DNA of 64,000 nucleotides from Alphaproteobacteria bacterium (GCA_016757515.1 JAERIN010000001.1:62001-126000); one strand, 5' to 3'. Positions 53,666 to 62,163 are shown, counted from the stretch's first letter. Notes: generated by a model from the letters alone, not told the origin. Program-made: numbers and translations.

Positions 53666-54862
53666 GTGGACCCCGTGCGCAACCCCTTTTCCCCAGACGC
53701 AGGCCGCCCCCCGCCGGAGCTGGCCGGGCGCGACGCGCTTTTGGAGGACGCCTCCGTGGCGCTTCAGCGCACGGCACAGGGCCGGGCCGGGCGCTCTCAC
53801 ATTCTTTATGGCCTGCGGGGTACGGGCAAGACGGTCCTCCTCAACACCATCCGCAAGGAGGCCCATGCGCATGACTATCTTACAACCTTCATAGAGGCCC
53901 CGGAGGGCAAGGGCCTCCTTACGCTTTTATACCCTGAAATACGCGAGGTGTTGCGCCAGTTCTCCCTATACGAGAACGCCAAGGCGCACGCCCACGCGGC
54001 GGCGCGGGCGCTGGCCTCTATGGTGAAGGCCTGGAAGGTGTCCGTGGGGGATGTCACCCTGTCCGTAGAGCCGGAAACTGGTGTTGCGGATAGCGGGAGC
54101 CTGGAGCGCGACCTGTCGGCCCTTTTCCTGCGGGTGGGGCAGGCCGCCCAGGCGGCGGGCCGCGCCTGGGCCCTGTTCATAGACGAGGTGCAGTACCTAT
54201 CCAAGGAAGACCTAGGTGCCCTCATCGTGGCGGTCCACAGGGCAAACCAGGAAGATCTCCCCATCATCTTTTTTGGTGCGGGCTTGCCACAGGTGGCCGG
54301 GATCATGGGCAACACAAAGTCCTATGCAGAGCGCCTGTTCCTGTTCGTCCAGGTGGACCACCTGGACAAGGCCGCGGCGTTTGACGCCATCCGCCTGCCC
54401 GTGGAAAAGGAGGGGGAGAGCATCACAGACGCGGGGCTGGAGGCCATCTTTGCCCACACGCAGGGCTACCCCTATTTTCTGCAGGAGTGGGGATTCCACG
54501 CTTGGAAGGTCGCCCAGGCCAGCCCCATAGACGTACCAGACATAGACGCGGCCACGCAGGCCGCTATTCACAGGCTGGACGAAAGCTTTTTTAGGGTGCG
54601 CCTGGACAGGTTGACGCTAACAGAGAAAGCCTATGTTCAGGCTATGGCGGGCCTGCCTGAGGGGCCGCCGTATCGTTCTAAGGATGTGGCCGCCGCACTG
54701 GGTAAGACGGTAAACCAGATCAGCTCCGCCAGAGACGGAATCATCAAAAAGGGGATGGCCTATAGCCCCGCGCACGGGGACATCGCCTTCACCGTGCCCA
54801 TGTTCGCGGCGTATCTGACGAGGGCCACGGGGCAGGACACGGGGGAGCCGAGGCTGCTCTAG
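53666..54862 (+). CDS. AAA/STAND-type ATPase, orphan
   Basis: A 398-residue ATPase: Walker A GLRGTGKTVLLN at about residue 50, Walker B ALFIDEVQYL at about 170, an IIFFGAGLPQVAG sensor-like strand, and a C-terminal winged-helix-like region (RSKDVAAALGKTVNQISSARDGIIKKGM). This is the architecture of archaeal-type ATPases with a C-terminal DNA-binding domain; the target is unknown. The GTG start at 53666 lies 6 bases after the -10 box, so probably leaderless. Possible roles are regulation or defence, without direct evidence. Confidence 0.8.
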   Translation: MDPVRNPFSPDAGRPPPELAGRDALLEDASVALQRTAQGRAGRSHILYGLRGTGKTVLLNTIRKEAHAHDYLTTFIEAPEGKGLLTLLYPEIREVLRQFSLYENAKAHAHAAARALASMVKAWKVSVGDVTLSVEPETGVADSGSLERDLSALFLRVGQAAQAAGRAWALFIDEVQYLSKEDLGALIVAVHRANQEDLPIIFFGAGLPQVAGIMGNTKSYAERLFLFVQVDHLDKAAAFDAIRLPVEKEGESITDAGLEAIFAHTQGYPYFLQEWGFHAWKVAQASPIDVPDIDAATQAAIHRLDESFFRVRLDRLTLTEKAYVQAMAGLPEGPPYRSKDVAAALGKTVNQISSARDGIIKKGMAYSPAHGDIAFTVPMFAAYLTRATGQDTGEPRLL

Positions 54863-54906
54863 GCACCCTATGGTGTCTGGCGCGGGGGTGGGCTATAACC
54901 CCTGCC

Positions 54907-56166
54907 ATGACTCCGTCGGCCCACGCTCTGCGCACCGCGCACGCCACAAAAAAACAGTTCCTGAAAGACGCGGTGCTCACGCCCCCGGCGAGCCACCGGC
55001 GCGGGGTGCTCAACCGCCTGTTCACCCTCATGTTCGGGGGCTTTGTTTACCCCCAGATCTGGGAGGACCCAGAGGTGGACATCGCCGCCCTGGGCCTTAC
55101 CCCCGGCCAGAGCCGCATCCTGACCATCGCCTCGGGCGGGTGCAATGTGCTGAACTACCTCACGGAGGGGCCCGCGCGGGTGGACGCGGTGGACCTGAAC
55201 CCCGCGCACGTGGCGCTCACGCGCCTGAAGATCGCCGCGCTGCGGCACCTGCCGGACTATGAGTCCTTCTTCCTGTTCTTCGGCTGCGCGGACGACAAGG
55301 CGAACATCGAGGCCTACACCCGGCACATCGCCCCGCACCTGGACCCCACCACGCGGGCGTACTGGGAGGCGCGGGAGTTGCCCTGGGGCCTGCGGCGCAT
55401 CACCTATTTCCAGCGAAACCTCTACCGCTTTGGCCTCCTGGGCCGGTTTATCGGCCTGATTCACCTCCTGGCCAAAATGTACGGCAAGGACCCCAGGGAG
55501 ATTTTGGCCGCGCAGAGCGTGGCCGCGCAGAAGGAGATTTTTGACCGGACCCTCGGGCCCTTGTTTGGCAAGGGGTTTGTGCGGTTTTTGTGCTCCCTGC
55601 CCATATCCCTGTACGGCCTGGGCATCCCCCCGGCGCAGTTTGACGCGCTGCGCGCCGCCGGGGACGGGGACATGGCCAAGGTCTTGAAGGAGCGCCTGGA
55701 GCGCCTGGCCTGCGCGTACCCGATTGCGGACAACTATTTCGCGTGGCAGGCCTTTGGCCGCCGCTATGACCGGGCGCAGCGGGTGGCCGTGCCGCGCTAC
55801 CTGACGCCCCAGGGGTATGAAAAGGCCCGCGCGGCGGCGGACCGGGTGGACGTGCACCACGCAACGCTGAACACCTTCCTGGAGGCGCAGGAGCCCCAGT
55901 CTCTGGACGCTTATGTCTTCCTGGACGCGCAGGACTGGATGAACGCGGCGCAGCTCACGGCCCTGTGGGCGGAGGTCGGGCGGACCGCCGCGCCGGGGGC
56001 CAGGGTCGTCTTCCGCACGGCTGGGGCGGACAGCCCGCTGGAGGGCGCGCTGCCGGCAGACATGCGCGCCGGCTGGGCGTATGATGAGGCCGCGTGCCGA
56101 GCCCTGGCCGCGCGCGACCGCTCGTCCATCTACGGCGGGTTCCATGTGTACGCACTAAAGGGGTAG
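54907..56166 (+). CDS. btaA: BtaA-like diacylglycerol 3-amino-3-carboxypropyltransferase (DUF3419)
   Basis: A 419-residue SAM-dependent enzyme of the DUF3419 family, making the homoserine ether of betaine lipids (DGTS precursor). YPQIWEDPEVDIAALGL, the SAM-site ILTIASGGCNVLNYL and VDAVDLNPAHVALTRLKIAAL, and DAYVFLDAQDWMN motifs are visible. btaB, the N-methyltransferase that normally completes DGTS, does not follow. A TATAAC box (54894-54899) lies 7 bases before the ATG, with a weak -35. A 16-base-period tandem repeat (GTAGAGCCGGA) spans its stop codon. Confidence 0.88.
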   Translation: MTPSAHALRTAHATKKQFLKDAVLTPPASHRRGVLNRLFTLMFGGFVYPQIWEDPEVDIAALGLTPGQSRILTIASGGCNVLNYLTEGPARVDAVDLNPAHVALTRLKIAALRHLPDYESFFLFFGCADDKANIEAYTRHIAPHLDPTTRAYWEARELPWGLRRITYFQRNLYRFGLLGRFIGLIHLLAKMYGKDPREILAAQSVAAQKEIFDRTLGPLFGKGFVRFLCSLPISLYGLGIPPAQFDALRAAGDGDMAKVLKERLERLACAYPIADNYFAWQAFGRRYDRAQRVAVPRYLTPQGYEKARAAADRVDVHHATLNTFLEAQEPQSLDAYVFLDAQDWMNAAQLTALWAEVGRTAAPGARVVFRTAGADSPLEGALPADMRAGWAYDEAACRALAARDRSSIYGGFHVYALKG

Positions 56167-56206
56167 AGCCGGAAAGGAGTAGAGCCGGATTTTTTTTGAG
56201 GACGCA

Positions 56207-56467
56207 ATGGCCACAGGAAAAGTGTTTATCAAGTTTATCGAGAAACACCCGATCCTCTTCATCCTTTTTGTGCCTCTCAGTTTTCTGACCCCCATACTTG
56301 GCGCGCTTATGGGCGCGATCACAGGCTGGTTTGTCGGACTCTTTTTCGGAGACACAATCCTAGGGTTCCTTGCACAAATTGGCATACAAGATGTTGAGAT
56401 GTGGCAATTTGGGTGCTTCCTAGGGTTTATAGGGGGGTTCTTCAAACCAAGGTTTGACCCCTCCTAA
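56207..56467 (+). CDS. Small membrane protein
   Basis: An 86-residue protein with two hydrophobic segments, HPILFILFVPLSFLTPILG and a glycine-zipper-like GALMGAITGWFVGLFFG, then VEMWQFGCFLGFIGGFF. It resembles small phage or plasmid membrane proteins of unknown role. Visibly AT-richer than btaA. GAGG precedes the ATG. Confidence 0.65.
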   Translation: MATGKVFIKFIEKHPILFILFVPLSFLTPILGALMGAITGWFVGLFFGDTILGFLAQIGIQDVEMWQFGCFLGFIGGFFKPRFDPS

Positions 56468-56478
56468 GACACAAGAAT

Positions 56479-56575
56479 CGTCATTGCGAGGGGGCGTAAG
56501 CCGACGAAGCACTCCGGCGCTTTCGGGGCCTTGCCCTGGATTGCCGCGTGCCCGTCCACCAGCGCCCCGAGAAAG
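56479..56575. repeat. CATTGCGAG-type intergenic repeat
   Basis: It starts CGTCATTGCGAGGGGGCG, contains GACGAAGCACTCC and GGATTGCCGCG, and folds by pairing GCTTTCGGGGC with GCCCCGAGAAAGC with a small bulge. The wording resembles the widespread CGTCATTGCGAGG...GACGAAGCAATCC repeat family of many bacterial genomes. Single copy in this window. Confidence 0.6.
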
Positions 56576-56617
56576 CTAGTAACCGTAGCCAGTTAGGCCA
56601 CTGAGAGGCAGACCTGG

Positions 56618-56973
56618 CGTGCTTTTCTGGCCAGAAACAAGCTCTGCTCGTCTTGCACAGTACACCCTGGAGGATGCGCTGGAGGCGGGCCTGCTGCTCA
56701 CGGGGAGCGAGGTGAAGAGCCTAGGCGAACCTGGCGGAGGCGCACGTGGCCCCGAAGGGGGGGGCCCTGTGGCTGCTGAACGCGCACATCGCGGAGTACG
56801 CGCAGGCCGGGGCGCACCTGCAGCACGCGCCGCGCCGTGCGCGCAAGCTGCTGCTCAAGCAGCGGGAGATAAACCGCCTGTCCGGGGCCGTGGCGCGGGC
56901 GGGCTCCACGACAAGCGCCAGAGCGCAAAGGCCCGGCCGCTCCAAGGCCCGCCTCCTGCGTGAGAAGGGGTAG
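56618..56973 (+). pseudogene. smpB: smpB, broken by several frameshifts and a deletion
   Basis: SmpB (tmRNA-binding, ribosome rescue) remnants in successive frames: ARNK, then ARLAQYTLEDALEAG and LLTGSEVKSL (frame from 56619), then ANLAEAHVAPKGGALWLLNA and HAPRRARKLLLKQREINRL (next frame), then LHDKRQSAKAR back in the first frame, then RSKARLLREKG up to the stop. The segment between GAVARAG and LHDKR (the LVPL...lYf...VKvelalakGKk part) is deleted. At least four lesions, so sequencing error alone is unlikely. No intact smpB is in the window. Confidence 0.88.
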
Positions 56974-57061
56974 GGCCGCGCAGTTTATCGGGGCGGAACA
57001 GCGCTCTGTCCTGCGCAAGGCCCCGGAGAGAGCGAGGACGAAGCGGCGCAGGCCGCCAGAG

Positions 57062-57523
57062 CTATGCCTTATGACCTTCTTGCATCGTTATCACAATATT
57101 TTCTGGGCACGCCAGACTTGCCCCGAAAACAAAGCGCGTCCCCCCCCTTGTTGTCACGGATAGAGGTGGGCGGAAGAGACCGCGCTCGCTCTCTTTGTTG
57201 AGAGATTCGGCCTCTACACGGCCAACCCCCTCCGTCGTTATGAGATCAAGGCGACAGTCTTTTGGAAAGTTACAAACCTCTCTTCTTGGCGGGTTGTTCA
57301 TCTTGTTCGTTTCCGGTATTGGCGGCGCATCGAGCATTGTGATTCTCATGCCATATACGCAGTCGGATATCTCCTCGCAGCACATTTCGATCCAGTGGCC
57401 GCCGGCAAAGACCCAGAGTCCAGAAACAAGGTACCCTTCACCATGGGGGGAGCACTGTATCGTGCCACCCTGAGTCACAACCGGTCCCCATGTTTTCTTG
57501 AGAACATCGACAATCTTGGGCAT
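57062..57523 (-). CDS. Hypothetical protein downstream of nuoA
   Basis: A 153-residue soluble protein of unknown function: VVTQGGTIQCSPHGEGYLVS, then two cysteine clusters (EMCCEEISDC; NFPKDCRLDL). It is AT-richer than nuoA. The start lies 4 bases after the nuoA stop, with GGGAG 7 bases before the ATG, so it is translated from the nuoA transcript in the place where nuoB is expected. Confidence 0.65.
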   Translation of the reverse strand: MPKIVDVLKKTWGPVVTQGGTIQCSPHGEGYLVSGLWVFAGGHWIEMCCEEISDCVYGMRITMLDAPPIPETNKMNNPPRREVCNFPKDCRLDLITTEGVGRVEAESLNKESERGLFRPPLSVTTRGGTRFVFGASLACPENIVITMQEGHKA

Positions 57524-57527
57524 GCCT

Positions 57528-57899
57528 CTACTCCCACTCCAGGGCGCCGCGGGCCCACTCGTACGCGAAGCCGATGGTCAGGACGGCCAGGAACACCGCC
57601 ATAGACCAGAAGCCAAACGCGCCGATGTCGCGCAGGGCCACGGCCCAGGGGAAGAGGAACGCGATCTCCAGGTCAAAGAGGATGAACAAGAGCGTCACCA
57701 AGTAAAAGCGGACGTCAAACCGGCCCCGCGTGCCCTCAAAGGCGGGGAAGCCGCACTCGTACGCAGAGGTCTTGGCCGGGTCTGGCCTGTGGGGGGCGAG
57801 CACGAGGGAGAAGCCGATCATCCACACGGCCATGCCCCCCGCGATGAGGAGGAGGATGAGGACGGGTAGGTATGTCGCCAGGAGCGCGGGGTCGGCCAT
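57528..57899 (-). CDS. nuoA: NADH-quinone oxidoreductase subunit A
   Basis: A 123-residue membrane subunit of complex I with three membrane spans and the conserved loop [22 protein letters not shown] plus the [15 protein letters not shown] helix. Intact by length and motifs. nuoB and the rest of the nuo operon do not follow; a hypothetical gene does. Upstream (9 bases) is rpmG. Confidence 0.95.
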   Translation of the reverse strand: MADPALLATYLPVLILLLIAGGMAVWMIGFSLVLAPHRPDPAKTSAYECGFPAFEGTRGRFDVRFYLVTLLFILFDLEIAFLFPWAVALRDIGAFGFWSMAVFLAVLTIGFAYEWARGALEWE

Positions 57900-57908
57900 G
57901 GTGGGGGC

Positions 57909-58112
57909 CTATTTCTTGTGCGGGGGCATTTTCTTTTCTTCAAACAGGACGTGCGCCCCGCGCCGGCCGGTGGTCGGGTGCGTGGCCCAGGGGTCAAACT
58001 TGCGCAGCTTCAGCTTATACTCCGCGCGCGTGGAGCGTTTGGCGTAGTACCGGTAGCCGGTGCCCGCGCTGCTCTCCAGCCGTACCTTTACAGCGCCGCC
58101 CTTTTTGGCCAT
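57909..58112 (-). CDS. rpmG: 50S ribosomal protein L33
   Basis: A 67-residue protein: MAKKGGAVKVRLESSAGTGYRYYAKRS and KLKLRKFDPWATHP match L33, but it is about 12 residues longer than the usual alphaproteobacterial form because of a TTGRRGAHVLFEEKKMPPHKK tail. The ATG at 58112 begins the conserved MAK. It heads a short run with nuoA. Confidence 0.9.
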   Translation of the reverse strand: MAKKGGAVKVRLESSAGTGYRYYAKRSTRAEYKLKLRKFDPWATHPTTGRRGAHVLFEEKKMPPHKK

Positions 58113-58340
58113 GGCCCGTGTCCCTTCCTTTGGTGCCCCTTGCGAGGGGGCCCTTATGCCCCGCTGTGCGCGGCCTGTCAAGGGGTGCGCGGTGCGCGCC
58201 TTAGAGCGCGCGCGGAGGCCCGAGGGCAGCAACCCACGCGTGCAACCCCCGGATGGGGGGGAGTAGAGGACACCCCTCCCCCCGCGTGGACCAGTTCCTC
58301 ACGACGGGGCCGACGATGTGACGGCGCAGTGTGTGATTAC

Positions 58341-58565
58341 TTAATATCCCGGGCAACGGATTGGAGTCCCTTTTTCCTTGAGACCATCAGCAACACCGAG
58401 TGAAAACGATTCTTGTTCATTAAATTCTCTCTTCCCACTGTCCTTAAGGGCACAGACCGCTTTTTCAAAATCTGAACGAGCCCAAGATTCCGGAGTCCCC
58501 GCAAGCTGTCTGCCAAAGTCTTCTCCAGCAGTTGATGGTTCTGTTAATACAACATAAGATCCCAT
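58341..58565 (-). CDS. Small hypothetical protein
   Basis: A 74-residue soluble protein (MGSYVVLTEPSTAGEDFGRQ, ending GTPIRCPGY), AT-richer than neighbours, no family recognised. AAAGGG lies upstream of the ATG. The 228 bases between it and rpmG hold no other gene that I can support. Confidence 0.45.
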   Translation of the reverse strand: MGSYVVLTEPSTAGEDFGRQLAGTPESWARSDFEKAVCALKDSGKREFNEQESFSLGVADGLKEKGTPIRCPGY

Positions 58566-58703
58566 AACACACACCCTTTCTTTTTGTTGTTATCAGGGCC
58601 CTCACACCAAAGGCCCATAGGTTTAGGGTGCCATGAGAGAGAGAGATGTCAAATTTTTTTCGTAAGGCATTCTAAACGCATGCGGTCCATCGCGCCGGGC
58701 ACC

Positions 58704-58732
58704 TTGAGTGCGGGTGGGCTTTGGCGTACACT
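58704..58732 (+). promoter_or_regulatory. ispA promoter
   Basis: TTGAGT (58704-58709), 17-base spacer, TACACT (58727-58732), then 9 bases to the ATG. No Shine-Dalgarno: predicted near-leaderless. Confidence 0.6.
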
Positions 58733-58741
58733 GGGGATCTT

Positions 58742-59662
58742 ATGTGTCCCTCCCCCCGCGACGCGTCAGACCCGCAGCTGCAAGAGGCCATGGACGCGGC
58801 CCGCGCGGCGGTGGACGCGACCATGGACCGCCTCCTGCCCCCTGCGAACGGCGGCATGGCGGAGGACAAGCTCTGCGCCGCCATGCGCCACGGGGTCCTG
58901 GCGGGGGGCAAGCGCCTGCGGGCCTTCCTGACGCTGGAGTGCGCGCACCTGTTCGGCGTGGATGCGTCCCGCGCGCGCCGGGCGGCGGCGGCGGTGGAGT
59001 TTGTGCACTGCTACGCCCTCATCCACGACGACCTGCCCGCGATGGACGACTCCGCCCTCCGGCGGGGGCAGCCCGCGGTCCACCGCGCGTTCGGGGAGGC
59101 GACGGCCATCCTGGCGGGGGACGCGCTGCTGACTCTGGCGTTTGAGGTCATCGCGGACCCGGACACGCACGAGGACCCGCGCGTGCGCTGCGCCCTGGTG
59201 ACGGCCCTGGCGCAGGCCGCGGGCGCTCACGGGATGGTCGGCGGGCAAATGCTGGACCTCCTGGGCGAGCATACGGCGTTTGACCTGGGCACCATCAGCC
59301 GGATGCAGCGGATGAAGACGGGCAAGCTTATGGCCTTCGCGTGCGAGGCGGGGGCGATCCTGGGCCGGGCCTCGCTCCCCCACCGGCGGGCCCTGGCGCA
59401 CTACGCCTTTGACCTGGGCCTGGCGTTCCAGGTGACGGACGACATCCTGGACGTGGAGGCGAACGAGGAGGAGGCGGGCAAGCCCGTGGGCGCGGACGCG
59501 GCGGCGGGGAAGGCGACCTTTGTGTCCGCCCTGGGGCAGGCGCAGGCGCGGGAGCGGGCGGAGATGCTGGCGGAGCAGGCCACGACGCACCTGCACATCT
59601 TTGGCAGCCGGGCCGAGGCGCTGGAGCGCCTGGCGCGGTATGTCCTGGAGCGCCGGGCGTAG
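58742..59662 (+). CDS. ispA: Farnesyl (geranyl) diphosphate synthase
   Basis: A 306-residue trans-prenyltransferase condensing IPP with allylic diphosphates. First aspartate-rich motif HDDLPAMDDSALRRG at about residue 95, GGKRLRAFL before it, MKTGKLMAFACEAGA, and the second motif VTDDILDVE at about 232. It uses products of the MEP pathway that includes ispDF in this window. Its 3' end faces rnj. Confidence 0.95.
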   Translation: MCPSPRDASDPQLQEAMDAARAAVDATMDRLLPPANGGMAEDKLCAAMRHGVLAGGKRLRAFLTLECAHLFGVDASRARRAAAAVEFVHCYALIHDDLPAMDDSALRRGQPAVHRAFGEATAILAGDALLTLAFEVIADPDTHEDPRVRCALVTALAQAAGAHGMVGGQMLDLLGEHTAFDLGTISRMQRMKTGKLMAFACEAGAILGRASLPHRRALAHYAFDLGLAFQVTDDILDVEANEEEAGKPVGADAAAGKATFVSALGQAQARERAEMLAEQATTHLHIFGSRAEALERLARYVLERRA

Positions 59663-59737
59663 CGCGCGCGGGGCCAGACCCGCAGACACAGACCACGCCG
59701 CCACCTAACACGTGTGCGCAAAAGGGGCGTGGGCCCG

Positions 59738-61459
59738 CTATACCCGCAGCACGTGGACAATCGTCTGGGGCCGGACCTTCATGGCGCGGCGGAAGAAGGC
59801 CTTGGCCGCGCGGGCGACGGCGTCCTCCACCTTTTCGTCGTCCGCCCGCGCGCGGTCCGACAGGCCCGCGACCTCGGCCTCCACCGCGTCGTACAGATCG
59901 TCCAGAATGTCCGCGTCCCCCTCCAGCCGGTCGTCCAGCAGGCCTATGGTGTCCACGCGCGGCTCGCCCAGCAGGGCCCCCGCGCGGTCCAGAACGAGGC
60001 TGATGTGCACCACGCCCTCCGCCGCCGCGCGCCGCCGCTCCCCTATGGCCGCGTGCTCGGCGTCTATAATGCGCCCCCCGACCTCCACGGCCAGAAGGCC
60101 CGTGGGCACCTCCCCCACCACGCCCGGCGCGTCGCCGTCCAGGCGGATGACCGCGCCGTTTGCGGGCACGATGACCTTTGGTCCCTTCTTGCGCGCGCGG
60201 GCGAGGGCGGCCTGCGCCTCCAGCATGGCGGGCTCCCCGTGCACGGGGACCACGATGGCGGGGCGGAGAAGGTCGTACATGCGGGCGATGTCCCCCTGGC
60301 GCGGGTGGCCGGAGACGTGGATGACCCCTTCCGCCTCCGCCGGGGTGACGACGGCCACGCCCCGCTGGGCCAGCAAGTTCTGCACGCGCAAGATGGCCTT
60401 CTCGTTGCCCGGTATCATGCGCGAGGAGTAGATGACGGTGTCCCCGCCCTCCAGCCGCACGCCTGCGAAGTTCCCGCCTGCTATGCGGGTCAGGGCCGCG
60501 CGCTCCTCACCCTGGGAGCCGGTGACGAGGAGGACGATTTTGTCCCGCGCCGTGCGCTCCAGGTCGTCCTCGGCCAGGAATGCGGGCACCCCGTCCATGT
60601 ACCCCAGCTTCTCCGCCGCGGCGATCATCTTGTGGAAACTGCGCCCCACGACGCAGACCTTGCGCCCGCAGGCGTGGGCGGCGCGGGCGACGTTCACCAC
60701 CCGGCCGATGTTGGAGGAAAAGCCCGTGACGGCGATGCGGTGCTTGCATTTCTTGAACGCGGCCAGCAGGCCTTCGTACACCTCCGCCTCTGAGGGCGTC
60801 GTGCCCTCCACCTGGGCGTTGGTGGAGTCCCCGATGTATGCCAAGACACCCTCATCCCCCGCGCGCTTGAGCATCCCCTCGTCCGTGGTCCAGCCCACGG
60901 GCGGCGTCGGGTCCAGGTTCCAGTCGGCGGAGTGGTACACGCGCCCGCGGGGCGTGTCTATGATGAGGCCCACGGCCTCCGGTATGGAGTGCGCGACGGG
61001 GACGCAGGTCGCCGCGAAGGGCCCCAGGGCCGAGGTGGAGCCCGGCCTGACGATGGTCACGGGCGCCCCGCGCACGCCCCGGTCGCGGAACTTGTTGTAC
61101 AGTATGGCCTCCGTGAAGGCGGTGCAGTAGATCGGCGGCCGTCCCAGACGCTCCCACAGGTACGCGGTCGCGCCCACGTGGTCCTCGTGCGCGTGGGTGA
61201 CGATGAGGGCCTCAAGGCGGCCCGGGTTGCGCTCAATATAGGTCGGGTCGGGGAGGAGGATGTCCACCCCCGGCTGCGTGTCGTCCGCAAAGCCAATGCC
61301 GCAGTCGGCCAGGAGCCAGCGCCCGTCGCACATGTAGAGGTTGAGGTTCACCCCGAACTGCTCCGACCCCCCCAGGGGGCAGAAGTGCAGGCCTTCGTCG
61401 TACGGGGTTGGGGTGGGTGCGGTTTTGGGGCCCGCGGCGCCCTTGCGTGTTTTTGCCAT
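59738..61459 (-). CDS. rnj: Ribonuclease J
   Basis: A 573-residue metallo-beta-lactamase/beta-CASP RNase with 5'-3' exo- and endonuclease activity. LLADCGIGFADDTQPGVD, the zinc motif THAHEDHVG, YHSADWNLD, the beta-CASP region (GDSTNAQVEG, TGFSSNIGRV, HVSGHPRQGD) and PVHGEPAML are intact. A basic extension (MAKTRKGAAGPK) precedes the core. A TACACA box (61468-61473 on this strand) lies 8 bases before the ATG. The 5' end is duplicated at 62611. Confidence 0.96.
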   Translation of the reverse strand: MAKTRKGAAGPKTAPTPTPYDEGLHFCPLGGSEQFGVNLNLYMCDGRWLLADCGIGFADDTQPGVDILLPDPTYIERNPGRLEALIVTHAHEDHVGATAYLWERLGRPPIYCTAFTEAILYNKFRDRGVRGAPVTIVRPGSTSALGPFAATCVPVAHSIPEAVGLIIDTPRGRVYHSADWNLDPTPPVGWTTDEGMLKRAGDEGVLAYIGDSTNAQVEGTTPSEAEVYEGLLAAFKKCKHRIAVTGFSSNIGRVVNVARAAHACGRKVCVVGRSFHKMIAAAEKLGYMDGVPAFLAEDDLERTARDKIVLLVTGSQGEERAALTRIAGGNFAGVRLEGGDTVIYSSRMIPGNEKAILRVQNLLAQRGVAVVTPAEAEGVIHVSGHPRQGDIARMYDLLRPAIVVPVHGEPAMLEAQAALARARKKGPKVIVPANGAVIRLDGDAPGVVGEVPTGLLAVEVGGRIIDAEHAAIGERRRAAAEGVVHISLVLDRAGALLGEPRVDTIGLLDDRLEGDADILDDLYDAVEAEVAGLSDRARADDEKVEDAVARAAKAFFRRAMKVRPQTIVHVLRV

Positions 61460-61480
61460 AGGGGGGGTGTGTAGCCCACC
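61439..61480. repeat. Direct repeat, left copy (rnj 5' end and promoter)
   Basis: The first 18 bases, GCCCTTGCGTGTTTTTGC (61439-61456), cover rnj codons 2-7 and are identical at 62611-62628. Similarity continues through the start codon and -10 region (ATAGGGGG, GTGT, TAG) with mismatches. Confidence 0.85.
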
Positions 61481-61542
61481 GCCGCCCGGAAGTCCAGGGA
61501 CTCTTTACCTGCCTCATACAAAGGGCGTATCCTGGAAGGACC

Positions 61543-62163
61543 ATGGCACCCGAGGAGCCCTTTGACCCCTGCGCCTTCCGCCTCCATCTCGACCAAGACC
61601 AGAATCTCCAAGACCGGTCCGGGAAGTGGGTCACATATTCAGGTGCCTTGGCAATAAGAGACGCGCCCTGGTTTGCAATTGATATGCAGCACATTGGGAT
61701 GCTGGACGTAGAATTCATTGCAAGAGAAATTATAACAATAAATATATTCGAACAACAACGGATGGGTATTAATGTAGAAAATAATTTTTCATACCCCACG
61801 ACAACTCTCTGTCTTTTGAAGTTGTGGATATTTGGATTATATGAATTATTAAGGAGTTTTAGGGAACATATCTCAAAAGAAAAGAAAAAAGATTTCATAT
61901 ATCCTTATGAAAAATTAGAAAATGTTTTTTCTATACTAGAAATTATAAGGATGCCACTTGCAAAGTACCAATTAAATAAAGAGAGAGATTCTATATTCTG
62001 GGAACCTCCTCATTTTGACCCTTATAACAAGAGAATAGGGTGGGAAATTCCATTATATAAGAAGCAACAAAGGCGATTCATATCAAGAAGAGAAATATCG
62101 GACCTATTGCTTGATTCTCTTTCTAAGATACATGAGAAAAAATCTCAAAATGGCCAAAATTGA
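61543..62163 (+). CDS. AT-rich hypothetical with GC-rich 5' end
   Basis: A 206-residue soluble protein, unrecognised. The first roughly 35 codons (MAPEEPFDPCAFRLHLDQDQ) are GC-rich like the host, whereas the rest is strongly AT-rich with lysine/isoleucine-rich protein (SFREHISKEKKKDF, SRREISDLLLDSL). The composition break lies near 61650, suggesting a chimera of local and imported DNA or a 5' end adapted to host translation. GGAAGGA precedes the ATG. Inside the repeat-flanked rnj island. Confidence 0.6.
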   Translation: MAPEEPFDPCAFRLHLDQDQNLQDRSGKWVTYSGALAIRDAPWFAIDMQHIGMLDVEFIAREIITINIFEQQRMGINVENNFSYPTTTLCLLKLWIFGLYELLRSFREHISKEKKKDFIYPYEKLENVFSILEIIRMPLAKYQLNKERDSIFWEPPHFDPYNKRIGWEIPLYKKQQRRFISRREISDLLLDSLSKIHEKKSQNGQN

